Notes: a model not told the origin generated them from the sequence alone. Positions 1-7,969 are shown, numbered from the stretch's first letter. The stretch is 64,000 nt of DNA from Candidatus Rickettsiella viridis (GCF_003966755.1 NZ_AP018005.1:806001-870000), one strand, 5' to 3'. Made by a program: numbers and translations.

Positions 1-28
1 ACTTCCGATAAGTTTTCTTATCGGAAGT
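1..28. terminator. Perfect hairpin, 12-bp stem with TTTT loop
   Basis: ACTTCCGATAAG at 1-12 pairs perfectly with CTTATCGGAAGT at 17-28 around a TTTT loop. On the + strand a T-run follows at about 39-47. On the - strand the hairpin directly follows the stop (28-30) of the small ORF upstream. It may end transcription of the leftward gst unit or of a gene lying left of the window; the window edge hides the - strand T-tract. Confidence 0.45.
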
Positions 29-276
29 TAGAAAGTAATTTTTTTTTCAGTTAATTTTTCCATAATACTCTTAATACCTGTTAGCCTATCAACTGCTTCT
101 AATATATTTTCTAAAATTCTCCGAATTCCTCTATATTTTTCTAAAATTGGACGAGAATTTTTGATTACATCAAGCACTTTCTCTTGGTATTCTTTAGACA
201 AAGTGTCAGCTTTTACTTGAAGTTCTTCTAATTTGCTTTCTATTTCAGGATATATACGGCTTGGTTCTATTATTTT
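28..276 (-). pseudogene. Coding remnant behind gst, coiled-coil-like, no ATG start
   Basis: A frame stays open from the stop at 28-30 up to an in-frame TAA at 277-279, giving about 80 codons of charged, heptad-like sequence (ESKLEELQVKADTLSKEY). It has no ATG or GTG near its 5' end; only a TTG near 201 could start it. It overlaps the gst stop codon. The composition looks like real coding sequence, so I read it as the 3' remnant of a longer gene whose 5' part is gone, joined to the end of gst. No family is recognised. It could also be a very small TTG-started protein. Confidence 0.3.
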
Positions 277-878
277 TTAAGGCCTTCTTCAATAAGCGCT
301 GCATCCACAGCGGGACGCATCGCAACGCGGTCAAAATAAGCGCCTAAATATTTTTTTTGGTGAATATCAAACTTCATAGCAACTGCCCAACGCAAAATAG
401 TAAACAAATACGCATCTGCTACACTGAAGTGATCGTTTTGTAGGTACTGATTTTCTTTTAATGCAGTATCGAGGTAATTGAATTGCTTATCCAGATTTTC
501 GCGCACGATTATCTTATATTCCTCTGGTGTTTTTGGGTTAAACAAGGGACTAAAACCCTTATGCAGCTCTGTCGAGATGTAACTAAGCCATTCAATGGTA
601 TGGTAGCGTAATAAACTATCAAGCGGTGGAATCAAGTTGCAGCTTGGTAGCTGGTCCGCTAAATATTGCACGATTGCCACCCCTTCAGTCAGTAAACTAC
701 CATCATCCAATAAAAGTGCAGGCACTTTGCCTTTTGGGTTGATGGTCAGATAGTTTGTACCTAATTCAGTTTTCTTTTGCGCTAAATCGACTTTCTCTAA
801 GGTGAAATCTAGTCCTATTTCACGTAATACAATATGGGGGGATAACGAACAAGCACCCGGACTATAAAATAGTTTCAT
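270..878 (-). CDS. gstA: Glutathione S-transferase, beta class
   Basis: Soluble enzyme that conjugates glutathione to electrophiles, or acts as a peroxidase, in the cytoplasm. The 202-aa product follows E. coli GstA closely along its length. The thioredoxin-like N-terminal domain starts MKLFYSPGACSLSPHI and carries the beta-class cysteine at residue 10. The glutathione-binding segment NPKGKVPALLLDDG and the TEGVAIVQYLAD helix follow. The all-helical C-terminal domain has ELHKGFSPLF and FSVADAYLFTILRWA. Its length equals the family norm (about 201 aa). The ATG at 876-878 has GGAGCTC upstream on the coding strand. It stands alone at the edge of an accessory region. Family assignment is secure; the in vivo substrate is unknown. 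Confidence 0.93.
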   Translation of the reverse strand: MKLFYSPGACSLSPHIVLREIGLDFTLEKVDLAQKKTELGTNYLTINPKGKVPALLLDDGSLLTEGVAIVQYLADQLPSCNLIPPLDSLLRYHTIEWLSYISTELHKGFSPLFNPKTPEEYKIIVRENLDKQFNYLDTALKENQYLQNDHFSVADAYLFTILRWAVAMKFDIHQKKYLGAYFDRVAMRPAVDAALIEEGLKK

Positions 879-1089
879 TGTGAGCTCCTTACATTCATTC
901 TATAATAGCAGCCTTTAATAAGATAATAAAAACTTTCGTCTAACTTGAATTTACTAAAAATCAAGCTAAAACTATACACAATTGCCCGCCCTACTTCGGC
1001 TGTTGTAGTTTGATTCGATAAATTCGCCGAACAAGAAAATAAATGGCTTTGGCGTAGCCAATGGAAAGTGATGTAAAAAATATTATCTT

Positions 1090-1359
1090 TTAATAGAACC
1101 TTTTGTCCGGATTTATTAATTTTATAGTCTTTTCTAATAAATTCATTTGCTTAATAATCGCTTTATACAATGCTATAAACGATGGATTTGATGAGAAATC
1201 CACAGCTATACTCTTATAAGATTCATCGATTATTTCACACGTGGTTGAACGTTTTCTACATTTAGGGCAACAACGTCTACGCATTACTTTAGAGAAATTT
1301 TCTTTTCCTCTGGAATCCAAGACAATTGTTTTCAAATAGCCGCAATAAAAACATTTCAT
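1090..1359 (-). CDS. Small NrdR-type zinc-ribbon protein (paralog 1)
   Basis: 89-aa protein, taken from the ATG at 1357-1359 because AGGGG lies at the right distance upstream; a frame extension to 1389 has no such signal. It carries one zinc ribbon: C3-x2-C6, then MRRRCCPKC with C31 and C34, spaced and worded like the N-terminal DNA-binding ribbon of NrdR (CPxC, DSR, RRRR-CxxC, TT-E). The ATP-cone domain that follows in true NrdR is absent; the C-terminal 45 residues are a short helical tail. Two closer paralogs lie at 2122-2385 and 4426-4698. It is divergent from the XRE regulator at 1503, sharing a 143-bp control region. A DNA-binding role is inferred from the ribbon only. Confidence 0.6.
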   Translation of the reverse strand: MKCFYCGYLKTIVLDSRGKENFSKVMRRRCCPKCRKRSTTCEIIDESYKSIAVDFSSNPSFIALYKAIIKQMNLLEKTIKLINPDKRFY

Positions 1360-1463
1360 GATTGATTCCCCTGAAGCGGCATACAACATCCTTTTTTATT
1401 TTAGATAAATATGACAAATGTGGTTATATTCTTATCTCTCTATAGGTTATCAATATAAAAAAT

Positions 1464-1478
1464 ACAGCAATATGCTGT
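1464..1478. promoter_or_regulatory. Palindrome, candidate operator
   Basis: ACAGCA-ATA-TGCTGT is a perfect 6+3+6 inverted repeat 24 bp upstream of the XRE regulator start, in the divergent region shared with the zinc-ribbon gene. Such sites are typical autoregulatory operators of lambda-repressor-type proteins. The operator role is inferred from position and symmetry. Confidence 0.4.
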
Positions 1479-1502
1479 TATATGTCAAGGAGATAAATTA
1501 AA

Positions 1503-2147
1503 ATGAAAAAAAGCTATACAGAAACGAAAGGCTATCGACTTCGTTTAGCACGAAAGGCAAAAGGTTTGACACAAATCCAATTAGCAAAAGAAGTAAAAAC
1601 TACACAACAAACCATTCATGATTATGAAAAAAACAAACGAGGCAGTTATGCTGATACTAACTTATTGGTTAATATTTCTAATACGTGCTCAGTCACAGTT
1701 GACTGGATATTGACGGGAAAATCAATGAAAAATAATCAATTAACTATTCCCATTTTACCTTCCCCTAAAAGTTTTTTAGCTTGGTTTCAACAAAATATAT
1801 CCGATTTTTATAAGCATAAACAAAAAGTTGGTTTTTATTTAGAAGATAATTCAATGGTATCAGAAAAAATAAATAGTGATAGCTTTAAACCAAGAGATAT
1901 CATCATTATTTCGCCAAATAAATGCCCTGCTCCGAACGATTATGTCATTGCTATCACGGCCTCTAAAGAATCACCTATTTTATTTCGACAGCTTTTATTT
2001 CGAAAAAATAACTACCTGCTTAAGCCACTTAATAGTAAGTATGCCTCTATTCTATTTGAGCCACCCATTAAAATAATTGCTGTCATGATTGAACAACGTA
2101 AACTATTTCGTAATAAAAATATTATCCCCTATTTGCAAGGTCCATAG
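1503..2147 (+). CDS. XRE-family regulator with S24/LexA-like C-terminal domain
   Basis: 214-aa repressor-like protein. Residues 12-70 form a lambda-repressor-type helix-turn-helix (RLARKAKGLTQIQLAKEV, then TTQQTIHDYEK). Residues about 105-205 resemble the S24 dimerisation/autocleavage domain: YLEDNSMVS places a serine (S117) where LexA/CI-type proteins have the nucleophile. The strand that normally carries the catalytic lysine reads ILFRQLLF, with no lysine at the matching place as I align it, so self-cleavage may be lost. AAGGAG lies just upstream of the ATG. The 3' end overlaps the convergent zinc-ribbon gene by 26 bp. No other phage genes are near, so this is a stand-alone phage-like regulator, perhaps autoregulated through 1464-1478. 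Confidence 0.75.
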   Translation: MKKSYTETKGYRLRLARKAKGLTQIQLAKEVKTTQQTIHDYEKNKRGSYADTNLLVNISNTCSVTVDWILTGKSMKNNQLTIPILPSPKSFLAWFQQNISDFYKHKQKVGFYLEDNSMVSEKINSDSFKPRDIIIISPNKCPAPNDYVIAITASKESPILFRQLLFRKNNYLLKPLNSKYASILFEPPIKIIAVMIEQRKLFRNKNIIPYLQGP

Positions 2148-2385
2148 ATTGTCCTAATACAACCAATAGCCTAAGGATTTCCTTATAGGTTTCATCTGGG
2201 GTTAAATTTCTCTTCAGTAACTTGTTAATCAAATGACTATTAGCATCATCCTTTTGAATCTCTTCACAGGTTGTCCAAACTTGACTACAGTGATAACATC
2301 GCCGGCGACGTTTAACAACACTGCCACTGGCTTTTTCTCTGGAATCTGATACTTGTATTTTTCTATAACAGGTAGGACATTTCAT
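2122..2385 (-). CDS. Small NrdR-type zinc-ribbon protein (paralog 2)
   Basis: 87-aa protein starting at the ATG 2383-2385, with AAGGG 8 nt upstream. The ribbon has C3, C6, C30 and C33 with the NrdR-like VVKRRRRCYHC and WTTCEEI segments, and no ATP cone. It is nearly identical to the protein at 4426-4698 in its first 50 residues and in about 75 bp of upstream DNA, but diverges in the helical C-terminal half. It lies downstream of two small reading frames (2442-2642 and 2665-2860) on the same strand and may be their last cistron. A DNA-binding regulator role is inferred. Confidence 0.6.
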   Translation of the reverse strand: MKCPTCYRKIQVSDSREKASGSVVKRRRRCYHCSQVWTTCEEIQKDDANSHLINKLLKRNLTPDETYKEILRLLVVLGQSMDLANRG

Positions 2386-2460
2386 ATATTCCCTTATATT
2401 TATTGTCTTGTTATAAAAAATTACCAAAAAAACATAAGCGTTTAAATAAAAATCAATATA
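2122..2460 (-). repeat. Inverted duplication, copy 1 (zinc-ribbon gene plus its upstream DNA)
   Basis: On the - strand this segment matches 4352-4698 on the + strand. The upstream leader (ATATTGATTTTTATTTAAAC onward) and the first half of the zinc-ribbon gene are almost identical, with decay toward the 3' end. The two copies face inward around the receiver and LuxR genes. Confidence 0.8.
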
Positions 2461-2642
2461 AGGTATTCTTTTGCTTTATATACCAATATTTTGAGTGATC
2501 TTGCCACGTTCCTTAGATATATAAAATACTGATTAGTTAGATTAGATTGAACTACACATTTTTTATTGATTATGTTGTACAATTCTTTTAGATTCAACAA
2601 AAATCCATATTGTGATTTATCAATCTCGCTATAGTTTTTCAT
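2442..2642 (-). CDS. Small hypothetical protein
   Basis: A 66-codon frame beginning MKNYSEIDKSQYGFLLNLKE and ending in a hydrophobic YLILIFI. The ATG at 2640-2642 follows the stop of the frameshifted ORF at 2665 by 22 bp, with a weak GGGT upstream. The last few codons run into the duplicated leader of the downstream zinc-ribbon gene, suggesting its 3' end was set by the duplication. No family is recognised, and it may not be translated. Confidence 0.3.
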   Translation of the reverse strand: MKNYSEIDKSQYGFLLNLKELYNIINKKCVVQSNLTNQYFIYLRNVARSLKILVYKAKEYLILIFI

Positions 2643-2664
2643 TAAATTACCCGTAGTGTTAACG

Positions 2665-2860
2665 CTAACAATCGTTTCGACTATTATTTAGTTGTGCTGC
2701 TAAAGATCTGATCTGATTTATTAATTCAATATTATTTTTTTTACAAAGCGATAAATCATTACTTAATTTATCAATAGGTACGTGTTCTACTTTTTCTTCA
2801 TTCTGCTTTAGATCATCAATTTCTTTTTGCTTTAATATGTGACCACGTATCTTTTTTCAT
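2665..2860 (-). pseudogene. Frameshifted small coiled-coil ORF with a strong ribosome site
   Basis: AAGGAGGTG precedes the ATG at 2858-2860, one of the best ribosome sites in the region, yet the frame from that ATG stops after 14 codons. One base later the frame is open for about 60 codons of coiled-coil-like sequence (LKQKEIDDLKQNEEKV ... LINQIRSLAAQL) to the TAG at 2665-2667. The total of 196 bp is 64 codons plus stop plus one base. Removing one A from the A6 run right after the ATG joins the frames into a 64-aa protein. It is either a pseudogene, a homopolymer read error, or a gene rescued by polymerase slippage. No function is known. Confidence 0.5.
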
Positions 2861-3089
2861 TTAAGCACCTCCTTATTAAATTTATAAAAAAACCATTAAT
2901 AGCATAGCAAAATACATAGATAGGCATTTACTATAATGTAGTAAATCAGGCTAGGAATAAAAATGTATTGGTACACACATTTATGTAAGTATTTTCCCTA
3001 GACAAAACGTCATAGACATTTTAACTATTTTTTTTCATTTAAATTCCTTTAAAAAAAGCGTTAATTAACGATAAATATAAGGTAATAAT

Positions 3090-3470
3090 ATGAACATCTT
3101 AATTGTAGAAGATAATCGGATTCTACAAAAAGTATTAAGTATTTTTTTTAATCGATACCTAAACATAAAACCCTTGATAAAAGAAAATGGTCAAATTGCT
3201 TTAGATTTTATTAAACAGAATAAAAATAAAAAAATTGATTTGATTTTTACCGATTTGAGAATGCCAGAGATGGATGGTATAGAATTTTGCAAGGAACTTA
3301 GAAAAACCGATAAACTAACACCTATTATCCTTATGACAGCGCAATACGAAAAATTCCTAGCGCTTGAATATGAGGGTGTAAATGAAATTCTAATGAAGCC
3401 ATTTAAACTTGATTTCCTCGCTAATATTATCTCTAGGTATGGTAATCCAATAGACTACCCTATACCATAA
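3090..3470 (+). CDS. CheY-like single-domain response regulator
   Basis: 126-aa receiver domain with no output domain. All key residues are visible: acidic pair E7/D8, phospho-acceptor D55 in IFTDLRMPEMDG, T83 in ILMTAQ, and K103 in MKPF. AAGG lies upstream of the ATG. It converges on the PAS-LuxR gene, with only 19 bp between their ends. No histidine kinase is in the window, so its partner is unknown. A stand-alone receiver usually acts by protein contact, in a phosphorelay or on a kinase, rather than on DNA. Confidence 0.9.
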   Translation: MNILIVEDNRILQKVLSIFFNRYLNIKPLIKENGQIALDFIKQNKNKKIDLIFTDLRMPEMDGIEFCKELRKTDKLTPIILMTAQYEKFLALEYEGVNEILMKPFKLDFLANIISRYGNPIDYPIP

Positions 3471-3489
3471 GATAGTCTATTGTCGAAAT

Positions 3490-4218
3490 TTAATCTACAA
3501 ATAGAGATTCAGGGACCGTACACATGAATCCTATAGAAATGGATTTTTCTAATAGTTGTTCTTTAGTCGTCACGCCTAGTTTTAATTTTACTTTTTCAAG
3601 ATAGGATCTAACGGTACTAGGTATAATGGGTCTACCGGGCCTAGATAATCGTCTGGAAATTCCGATGGAATTAATACCATGGTTATACCAAAATAGAACT
3701 TCTTGCTCTCTTTTAGTCAGCCCTTCAAACCCTTGATTATCTTGTACTCTATATTGGAATTGTTTTCTTTTTAGCCCATTATTTTCCATTAAAATAAGCC
3801 GTCCTACATCTAAGAATGCGTTTTCAGTGATATCTATAAAATTATTTATGATACCTAATACTTCATTAGATTTTTTATCTATCAAAGGTTTTTGATGTCC
3901 AAGTAAAATTTTCCATCCTGTATCAAAATTTGCATATGAAATAACTTTAACAATATTTCTAGTATCGCTAGCGTACTTTTCATCCTTTTCCCATATGTCA
4001 TGCACTTTATGGGCCTCTGATTTCAATTCGCTATAAGTTGTATCAAACATTTGATCTTCGTTTTCATAACCTGAAATTTCTACTCCTACTTTCGATACCC
4101 GAATAAATTTACCTTCCTCCACATCTCTTATAGAATTAATTCCAGGTATATCGTTAATAGGAAATTTTTCGGCATAGGCTATTAACTTTTTCTTTTTTTC
4201 TTCTTTTGTTAATTTCAT
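3490..4218 (-). CDS. LuxR-type regulator with N-terminal PAS-like sensor
   Basis: 242-aa transcription factor. I start at the ATG 4216-4218, which has AGGAG 8 nt upstream, rather than at the GTG three codons earlier. Residues about 20-130 look like a PAS sensor (FIRVSKVGVEISGYENEDQ ... EVLGIINNFIDIT). Residues about 163-235 form a LuxR helix-turn-helix (LTKREQEVLFWYNHGINSIG ... STVRSYLEKVKLKLGV), with a short insert, RPGRPII, before the recognition helix. There is no receiver domain of its own. A receiver gene lies convergently next to it. The ligand and target genes are unknown. Confidence 0.8.
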   Translation of the reverse strand: MKLTKEEKKKKLIAYAEKFPINDIPGINSIRDVEEGKFIRVSKVGVEISGYENEDQMFDTTYSELKSEAHKVHDIWEKDEKYASDTRNIVKVISYANFDTGWKILLGHQKPLIDKKSNEVLGIINNFIDITENAFLDVGRLILMENNGLKRKQFQYRVQDNQGFEGLTKREQEVLFWYNHGINSIGISRRLSRPGRPIIPSTVRSYLEKVKLKLGVTTKEQLLEKSISIGFMCTVPESLFVD

Positions 4219-4282
4219 AAAAATCACTCCTAATTTTCAGAATTTACTAGTATACCATTTAATATTTAATAAAGTCTTAATA

Positions 4283-4303
4283 ATTGTTTAATTTATAAAC
4301 AAT
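4283..4303. promoter_or_regulatory. Palindrome in divergent region, candidate operator
   Basis: ATTGTTTA-ATTTA-TAAACAAT is a perfect 8+5+8 inverted repeat between the divergent LuxR-type gene (start 4218) and the third zinc-ribbon gene (start 4426). A control site for one of them is plausible from position alone, though AT-rich palindromes also arise by chance. Confidence 0.3.
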
Positions 4304-4351
4304 ATCCTCATGCGCTCTAAATATTGGCACCTAAAGTAATAGCGCGCCTTC

Positions 4352-4698
4352 ATATTGATTTTTATTTAAACGCTTATGCTTTTTTGATAATTTTTTATAA
4401 CAAGACAATAAATATAAGGGAATATATGAAATGTCCTATCTGTTATAGAAAAATACAAGTATCAGATTCTAGAGAAAAAGAAAATGGCCGTGTCGTTAAA
4501 CGTCGCCGGCGATGTTATCACTGTAGTCAAGCTTGGACAACCTGTGAAGAAATTCAAAAGGATTCGAATACGCATTCGATCGACCATCTAGCGACTAAAA
4601 ATGCCACCCCAGCCGAAATCTATAAGGAAATCCTTAGATTGTTGACCGCGTTAGGGCAATCGATGGGCCTAGCCATGGATAGATTTATTCCGAAATAG
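4352..4698 (+). repeat. Inverted duplication, copy 2
   Basis: Matches the - strand of 2122-2460. Identity is highest over the leader and the first 50 codons of the zinc-ribbon gene and falls in the C-terminal half. Together the two copies bracket about 1.9 kb holding the frameshifted ORF, the receiver and the LuxR regulator. Confidence 0.8.
4426..4698 (+). CDS. Small NrdR-type zinc-ribbon protein (paralog 3)
   Basis: 90-aa protein from the ATG at 4426, preceded by AAGGG. The frame is open back to 4324, but that part is the duplicated non-coding leader. The ribbon cysteines are C3, C6, C30 and C33, with the NrdR-like SREKENGRVVKRRRRCYHC and WTTCEEI. The ATP cone is missing. The C-terminal helix (PAEIYKEILRLLTALGQSM) corresponds to PDETYKEILRLLVVLGQSM in paralog 2, so that tail is conserved while the linker varies. 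It is convergent with lapB. Confidence 0.6.
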   Translation: MKCPICYRKIQVSDSREKENGRVVKRRRRCYHCSQAWTTCEEIQKDSNTHSIDHLATKNATPAEIYKEILRLLTALGQSMGLAMDRFIPK

Positions 4699-4730
4699 CT
4701 TAGGTTTAACTCAGAAATATTTATCTTTGC

Positions 4731-5921
4731 TTATAATCTATCTGGCTTAATCGTACTCCAATTACGACAAGCCGGACAAAACCAGTCTAAAAATTTACTA
4801 TTAAATCCACAACGTAGACAACGATAAATAGGTTTGTTTTGTAATAGCTTAGCCATCAGTGTCTTTAGAATAGCTAAGTTATTTATCTGCTTATCTTTAT
4901 GTATTTTTTCTTCACTGGAAAAATGCTCTTCGCCTAAGTGTAAATCAATTAAATGATATAAACCCTGTAAGGAAGGACTACTTTCTAATTGCTGAACAAG
5001 AAACTGCTGTGCTTTTTCTCTATTTTTTTCTTGGATCAATTTTACAATAGCCAGACAAATAGATATTTTTGAGTATTCAGATAATGTTGTATATAAATAA
5101 TTAAGCCAATCCACTTCACCTGATTCACGTTTTAGATAACACTGACTCAAAGGCGATAGTGTTTCGGTAATATAGTCTGGATCTTGCTTTTTAATGCTTT
5201 GGTATATCTGAATGGCCTTTTCCCATTTTCCTGCTTTGATAGCTATTTCACCTTTCATTAGCGTAGCACGTACACAACTTGGATCATACTTCAGCGCTTG
5301 CTCTAGAAATATGATCGCTTCTTTTGGTGAGGGTTTATTCTTCACTGTGCCGAGTGCCAACTCACAATAGTAATGGGCAATATTTTTAATAATGCGTGGT
5401 TCCCATTTAGAGATTTTTTTAGCATTTTTTATGGCGACTTCCCAACGTTTTTGTTGTTGGTAAATTTCTAACAAATAACGTAATGCGACGCGGGTATATT
5501 CATTATCCTCTTCATTCGTTGCGACCTCAAAAAATAAACGCTCTGCCCTATCTAATAATCCACCATAATAATAATCTTGGCCTAATGCTAATAATGCCTG
5601 TATTTTTTGTGATTTAGGTAATTGGGGTCTGGCAATCAAGTTTTGATGCAACCGAATAGCACGATCGATTTCACCTCGGCGCCTAAACAAAACACCCAGT
5701 GCCAAGTGTGTCTCAACGGTTTCGGTATCAACTTCTAGGATTTTAATAAAGGTATCAACCGCTTTATCGGCTTGCTCATTTAATAAATAGTTTAAGCCCA
5801 ATAAATATTCACGATTGAAGTCATTTTTTTTATTGGAGGTAGAGTGAGAAAAATGGTAATAAGCCGCATACCAGCCTGAAGCCGCCGCAAAAGGAAGTAA
5901 TAAAAATAATAGTTCCAGCAT
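4731..5921 (-). CDS. lapB: LapB (YciM), LPS assembly TPR protein
   Basis: Inner-membrane-anchored TPR protein that, in E. coli, controls FtsH degradation of LpxC and so lipopolysaccharide synthesis. The 396-aa product (E. coli 389) starts MLELLFLLLPFAAASGWYAA, one membrane helix facing the cytoplasm, then a long array of TPR helices (EYLLGLNYLLNEQADKAVDT onward). It ends in a rubredoxin-like metal knuckle, CLRCGF ... CPAC, as in LapB. I chose the ATG at 5919-5921, one base after the lapA stop, rather than the longer frame that runs into lapA. It forms a tight pair with lapA, downstream of rpsA. Confidence 0.93.
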   Translation of the reverse strand: MLELLFLLLPFAAASGWYAAYYHFSHSTSNKKNDFNREYLLGLNYLLNEQADKAVDTFIKILEVDTETVETHLALGVLFRRRGEIDRAIRLHQNLIARPQLPKSQKIQALLALGQDYYYGGLLDRAERLFFEVATNEEDNEYTRVALRYLLEIYQQQKRWEVAIKNAKKISKWEPRIIKNIAHYYCELALGTVKNKPSPKEAIIFLEQALKYDPSCVRATLMKGEIAIKAGKWEKAIQIYQSIKKQDPDYITETLSPLSQCYLKRESGEVDWLNYLYTTLSEYSKISICLAIVKLIQEKNREKAQQFLVQQLESSPSLQGLYHLIDLHLGEEHFSSEEKIHKDKQINNLAILKTLMAKLLQNKPIYRCLRCGFNSKFLDWFCPACRNWSTIKPDRL

Positions 5922-5922
5922 A

Positions 5923-6216
5923 CTAGTGAGGATGATCTTTAAGAGGCAAAGCACGCAGATTAATTAGCTCTTCCTCAACTAATTTTAAGCGGTGTCGTAA
6001 GCGTCGATTCGCATATTTTAATTTCACATAGATACTAAAAGCGGTTAGCAACCCTAATAAACCACCTAGAATAAAACTTAATATGGCTAATAAGGAAAGC
6101 GGTAATTGTGCTGTTCCTAGATAATAATTAATACTGACCGGCGCTGCATTAAGACCGGCAAACGTAAGGGCGAAAAGAACTAATAAAATGAGGAACAAAT
6201 AAGTTAGGATGCGCAT
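5923..6216 (-). CDS. lapA: LapA, small inner-membrane LPS assembly protein
   Basis: 97-aa protein from the ATG at 6214-6216 (MRILTYLFLILLVL). Two transmembrane helices, about residues 3-25 and 40-65, are joined by APVSINYYLG, followed by a charged cytoplasmic helix (KYANRRLRHRLKLVEEEL). This is the LapA/YciS (DUF1049) layout. LapA works with LapB in the membrane. One base separates its stop from lapB, so the two are surely co-transcribed. The earlier ATG at 6243 would add an unconserved leader. Confidence 0.9.
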   Translation of the reverse strand: MRILTYLFLILLVLFALTFAGLNAAPVSINYYLGTAQLPLSLLAILSFILGGLLGLLTAFSIYVKLKYANRRLRHRLKLVEEELINLRALPLKDHPH

Positions 6217-6244
6217 AAAACTAATACCCTTCCTATCTAACAAT

Positions 6245-6268
6245 TACCCCACGTTTTAACGTGGGGTA
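6245..6268. other. Strong hairpin between rpsA and lapA
   Basis: TACCCCACGTT pairs perfectly with AACGTGGGGTA around two bases. It sits between the rpsA stop (6288) and the lapA start (6216). No T-run follows on the coding strand, so it looks more like a processing or attenuation hairpin that sets rpsA and lapAB levels apart than a full terminator. Confidence 0.5.
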
Positions 6269-6287
6269 TGCAATTGCTATAAGTCTA

Positions 6288-7868
6288 TTAAATAGATGAT
6301 TTTTCTTCTAATGGAGATAAAGAAAGAGAAAGGATATGATTTTTACGATCAATATCTAAAATCCTAGCTTCAATTTCTTGTCCGACTTCAAAGGTTTTAC
6401 CCTCTTCGCCTAACTCTGAGGTTTTAATTTCAGCTTCTACATTATTTCCTAAATCAACTTTAATGACATCAGTTTCAATGGCTCGTACTTTCCCTTTTAC
6501 CCATTGATCTTTCACATAGTTATCAAAGGGATGAGCAGAAAGTGAGGCATTTTCATTCTCTAATTGTTTAATTCCGAGTGAAATACGCTCACGCTCGGGA
6601 TCAATCGATAAAATAACGGTTTCGAGCTCATCACCTTTTTTATATTTTCGTACCGCTTCTTCACCCGATAGGTTCCAAGCAATATCCGAAAGATGAACTA
6701 ATCCGTCGATGCCGCCTGATAAACCGATGAAAAGTCCAAAATCGGTAATCGATTTAATTTTGCCGGTAATGTGCTCACCTTTTACATGCGTATTGGCAAA
6801 ATCTTCCCATGGATTTAATTGACATTGTTTAATCCCTAAAGAAATACGACATCGATCCAGATCGATATCTAAAACAACGACCTCAATTTCCATACCTACT
6901 TGCACTATCTTGTTCGGATTAATATTTTTGTTGGTCCAATCCATTTCAGAGACGTGGACTAAGCCTTCTACGCCTTCTTCAATTTCTACGAAGCAACCAT
7001 AATCAGTGACATTGGTTACTTTTCCTTTTAAGCGTGTGCCAACAGGGTAACGCTTAATGAGGTCTAACCAAGGATCACCGGCTAATTGTTTTAATCCTAA
7101 TGAAACACGTCCTCGTTCTTTTTCAATCTTCAGAACAATAACTTCAATTTCATCGCCTATGGTTAACACTTCACTTGGGTGTTTAACACGCTTCCAAGAA
7201 ATATCAGTGACGTGAAGTAAACCATCGATGCCGCCTAAATCAATGAAAGCACCATAATCAGCTAAGTTCTTCACAATACCTTTGATAACTTGGCCTTCTT
7301 CTAACTCTGTTAATAATTGTTCGCGACCGGCTTGCCCTTCTGATTCAAGAACAGCACGACGTGATAAAACGATATTATTACGCTTCGGATCAAGTTTAAT
7401 GACTTTAAATTCAAGTTCTTTATTTTCAATAATACTGGAATCTCGAACAGGTCGAACATCAACCAAGGATCCTGGTAAGAAAGCACGGACATTGCCTAAT
7501 TCTACGGTAAAACCACCCTTCACTTTGCCCGTTACAAAACCTTTTATAATAGAGCCTGCATCATGTGCTTTTTGTAGTGAAGTCCACATTTCAGCACGTT
7601 TTGCTTTTTCACGCGATAAACGTGTTTCACCAAAACCATCTTCTAAAGATTCAATGCTAACATCAACTTGGTCGCCTACCTGAACTTCTAATTCGCCCGC
7701 TTCGTTATAGAATTGTTCTATAGGAATTAGACCTTCTGATTTTAAATTAGCATTCACAACAACACGGTCTTTTTCAATTCGAACTACCGTACCGCTGATG
7801 ATCATTCCTGTATGAAAAACTCGATCTGAGAAACTTTCCTCAAGTAATTGCTTAAAACTCTCTGTCAT
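6288..7868 (-). CDS. rpsA: 30S ribosomal protein S1
   Basis: Ribosome-bound mRNA-unfolding protein needed for initiation on structured messages. The 526-aa product has six S1 RNA-binding motifs at roughly residues 20-85, 104-170, 190-258, 276-345, 362-432 and 449-515. The middle ones show the typical G-x-V-x-x-F/Y-G-x-F/A-V and GLVHVS-type signatures ([20 protein letters not shown]). It is about 30 residues shorter than E. coli S1, mainly at the C-terminus. It lies downstream of cmk, the standard gammaproteobacterial order, with a hairpin between them. Confidence 0.97.
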   Translation of the reverse strand: MTESFKQLLEESFSDRVFHTGMIISGTVVRIEKDRVVVNANLKSEGLIPIEQFYNEAGELEVQVGDQVDVSIESLEDGFGETRLSREKAKRAEMWTSLQKAHDAGSIIKGFVTGKVKGGFTVELGNVRAFLPGSLVDVRPVRDSSIIENKELEFKVIKLDPKRNNIVLSRRAVLESEGQAGREQLLTELEEGQVIKGIVKNLADYGAFIDLGGIDGLLHVTDISWKRVKHPSEVLTIGDEIEVIVLKIEKERGRVSLGLKQLAGDPWLDLIKRYPVGTRLKGKVTNVTDYGCFVEIEEGVEGLVHVSEMDWTNKNINPNKIVQVGMEIEVVVLDIDLDRCRISLGIKQCQLNPWEDFANTHVKGEHITGKIKSITDFGLFIGLSGGIDGLVHLSDIAWNLSGEEAVRKYKKGDELETVILSIDPERERISLGIKQLENENASLSAHPFDNYVKDQWVKGKVRAIETDVIKVDLGNNVEAEIKTSELGEEGKTFEVGQEIEARILDIDRKNHILSLSLSPLEEKSSI

Positions 7869-7941
7869 ATCGTTATATCACTTGTTCTTTTTTAGAGAAC
7901 CATTGTAAAAATAGCGCAAAAAAATGCGCAGTTAATATTCA

Positions 7942-7963
7942 GTCATTATTGCAAAATAATGAC
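7942..7963. other. Hairpin between cmk and rpsA
   Basis: GTCATTATT pairs with AATAATGAC across a GCAA loop in the 101-bp gap between cmk and rpsA. It may be an attenuator or an autoregulatory structure for S1. No function is shown by sequence alone. Confidence 0.4.
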
Positions 7964-7969
7964 CCCCAT

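Noticed and set aside
1503..2147. Prophage remnant called from the XRE/S24 gene
   Set aside because: No integrase, structural, lysis or replication genes and no att-like direct repeats nearby.
7282..7683. 133-codon frame antisense to rpsA
   Set aside because: Lies wholly inside S1, no ribosome site, Ser/Thr-rich shadow composition.
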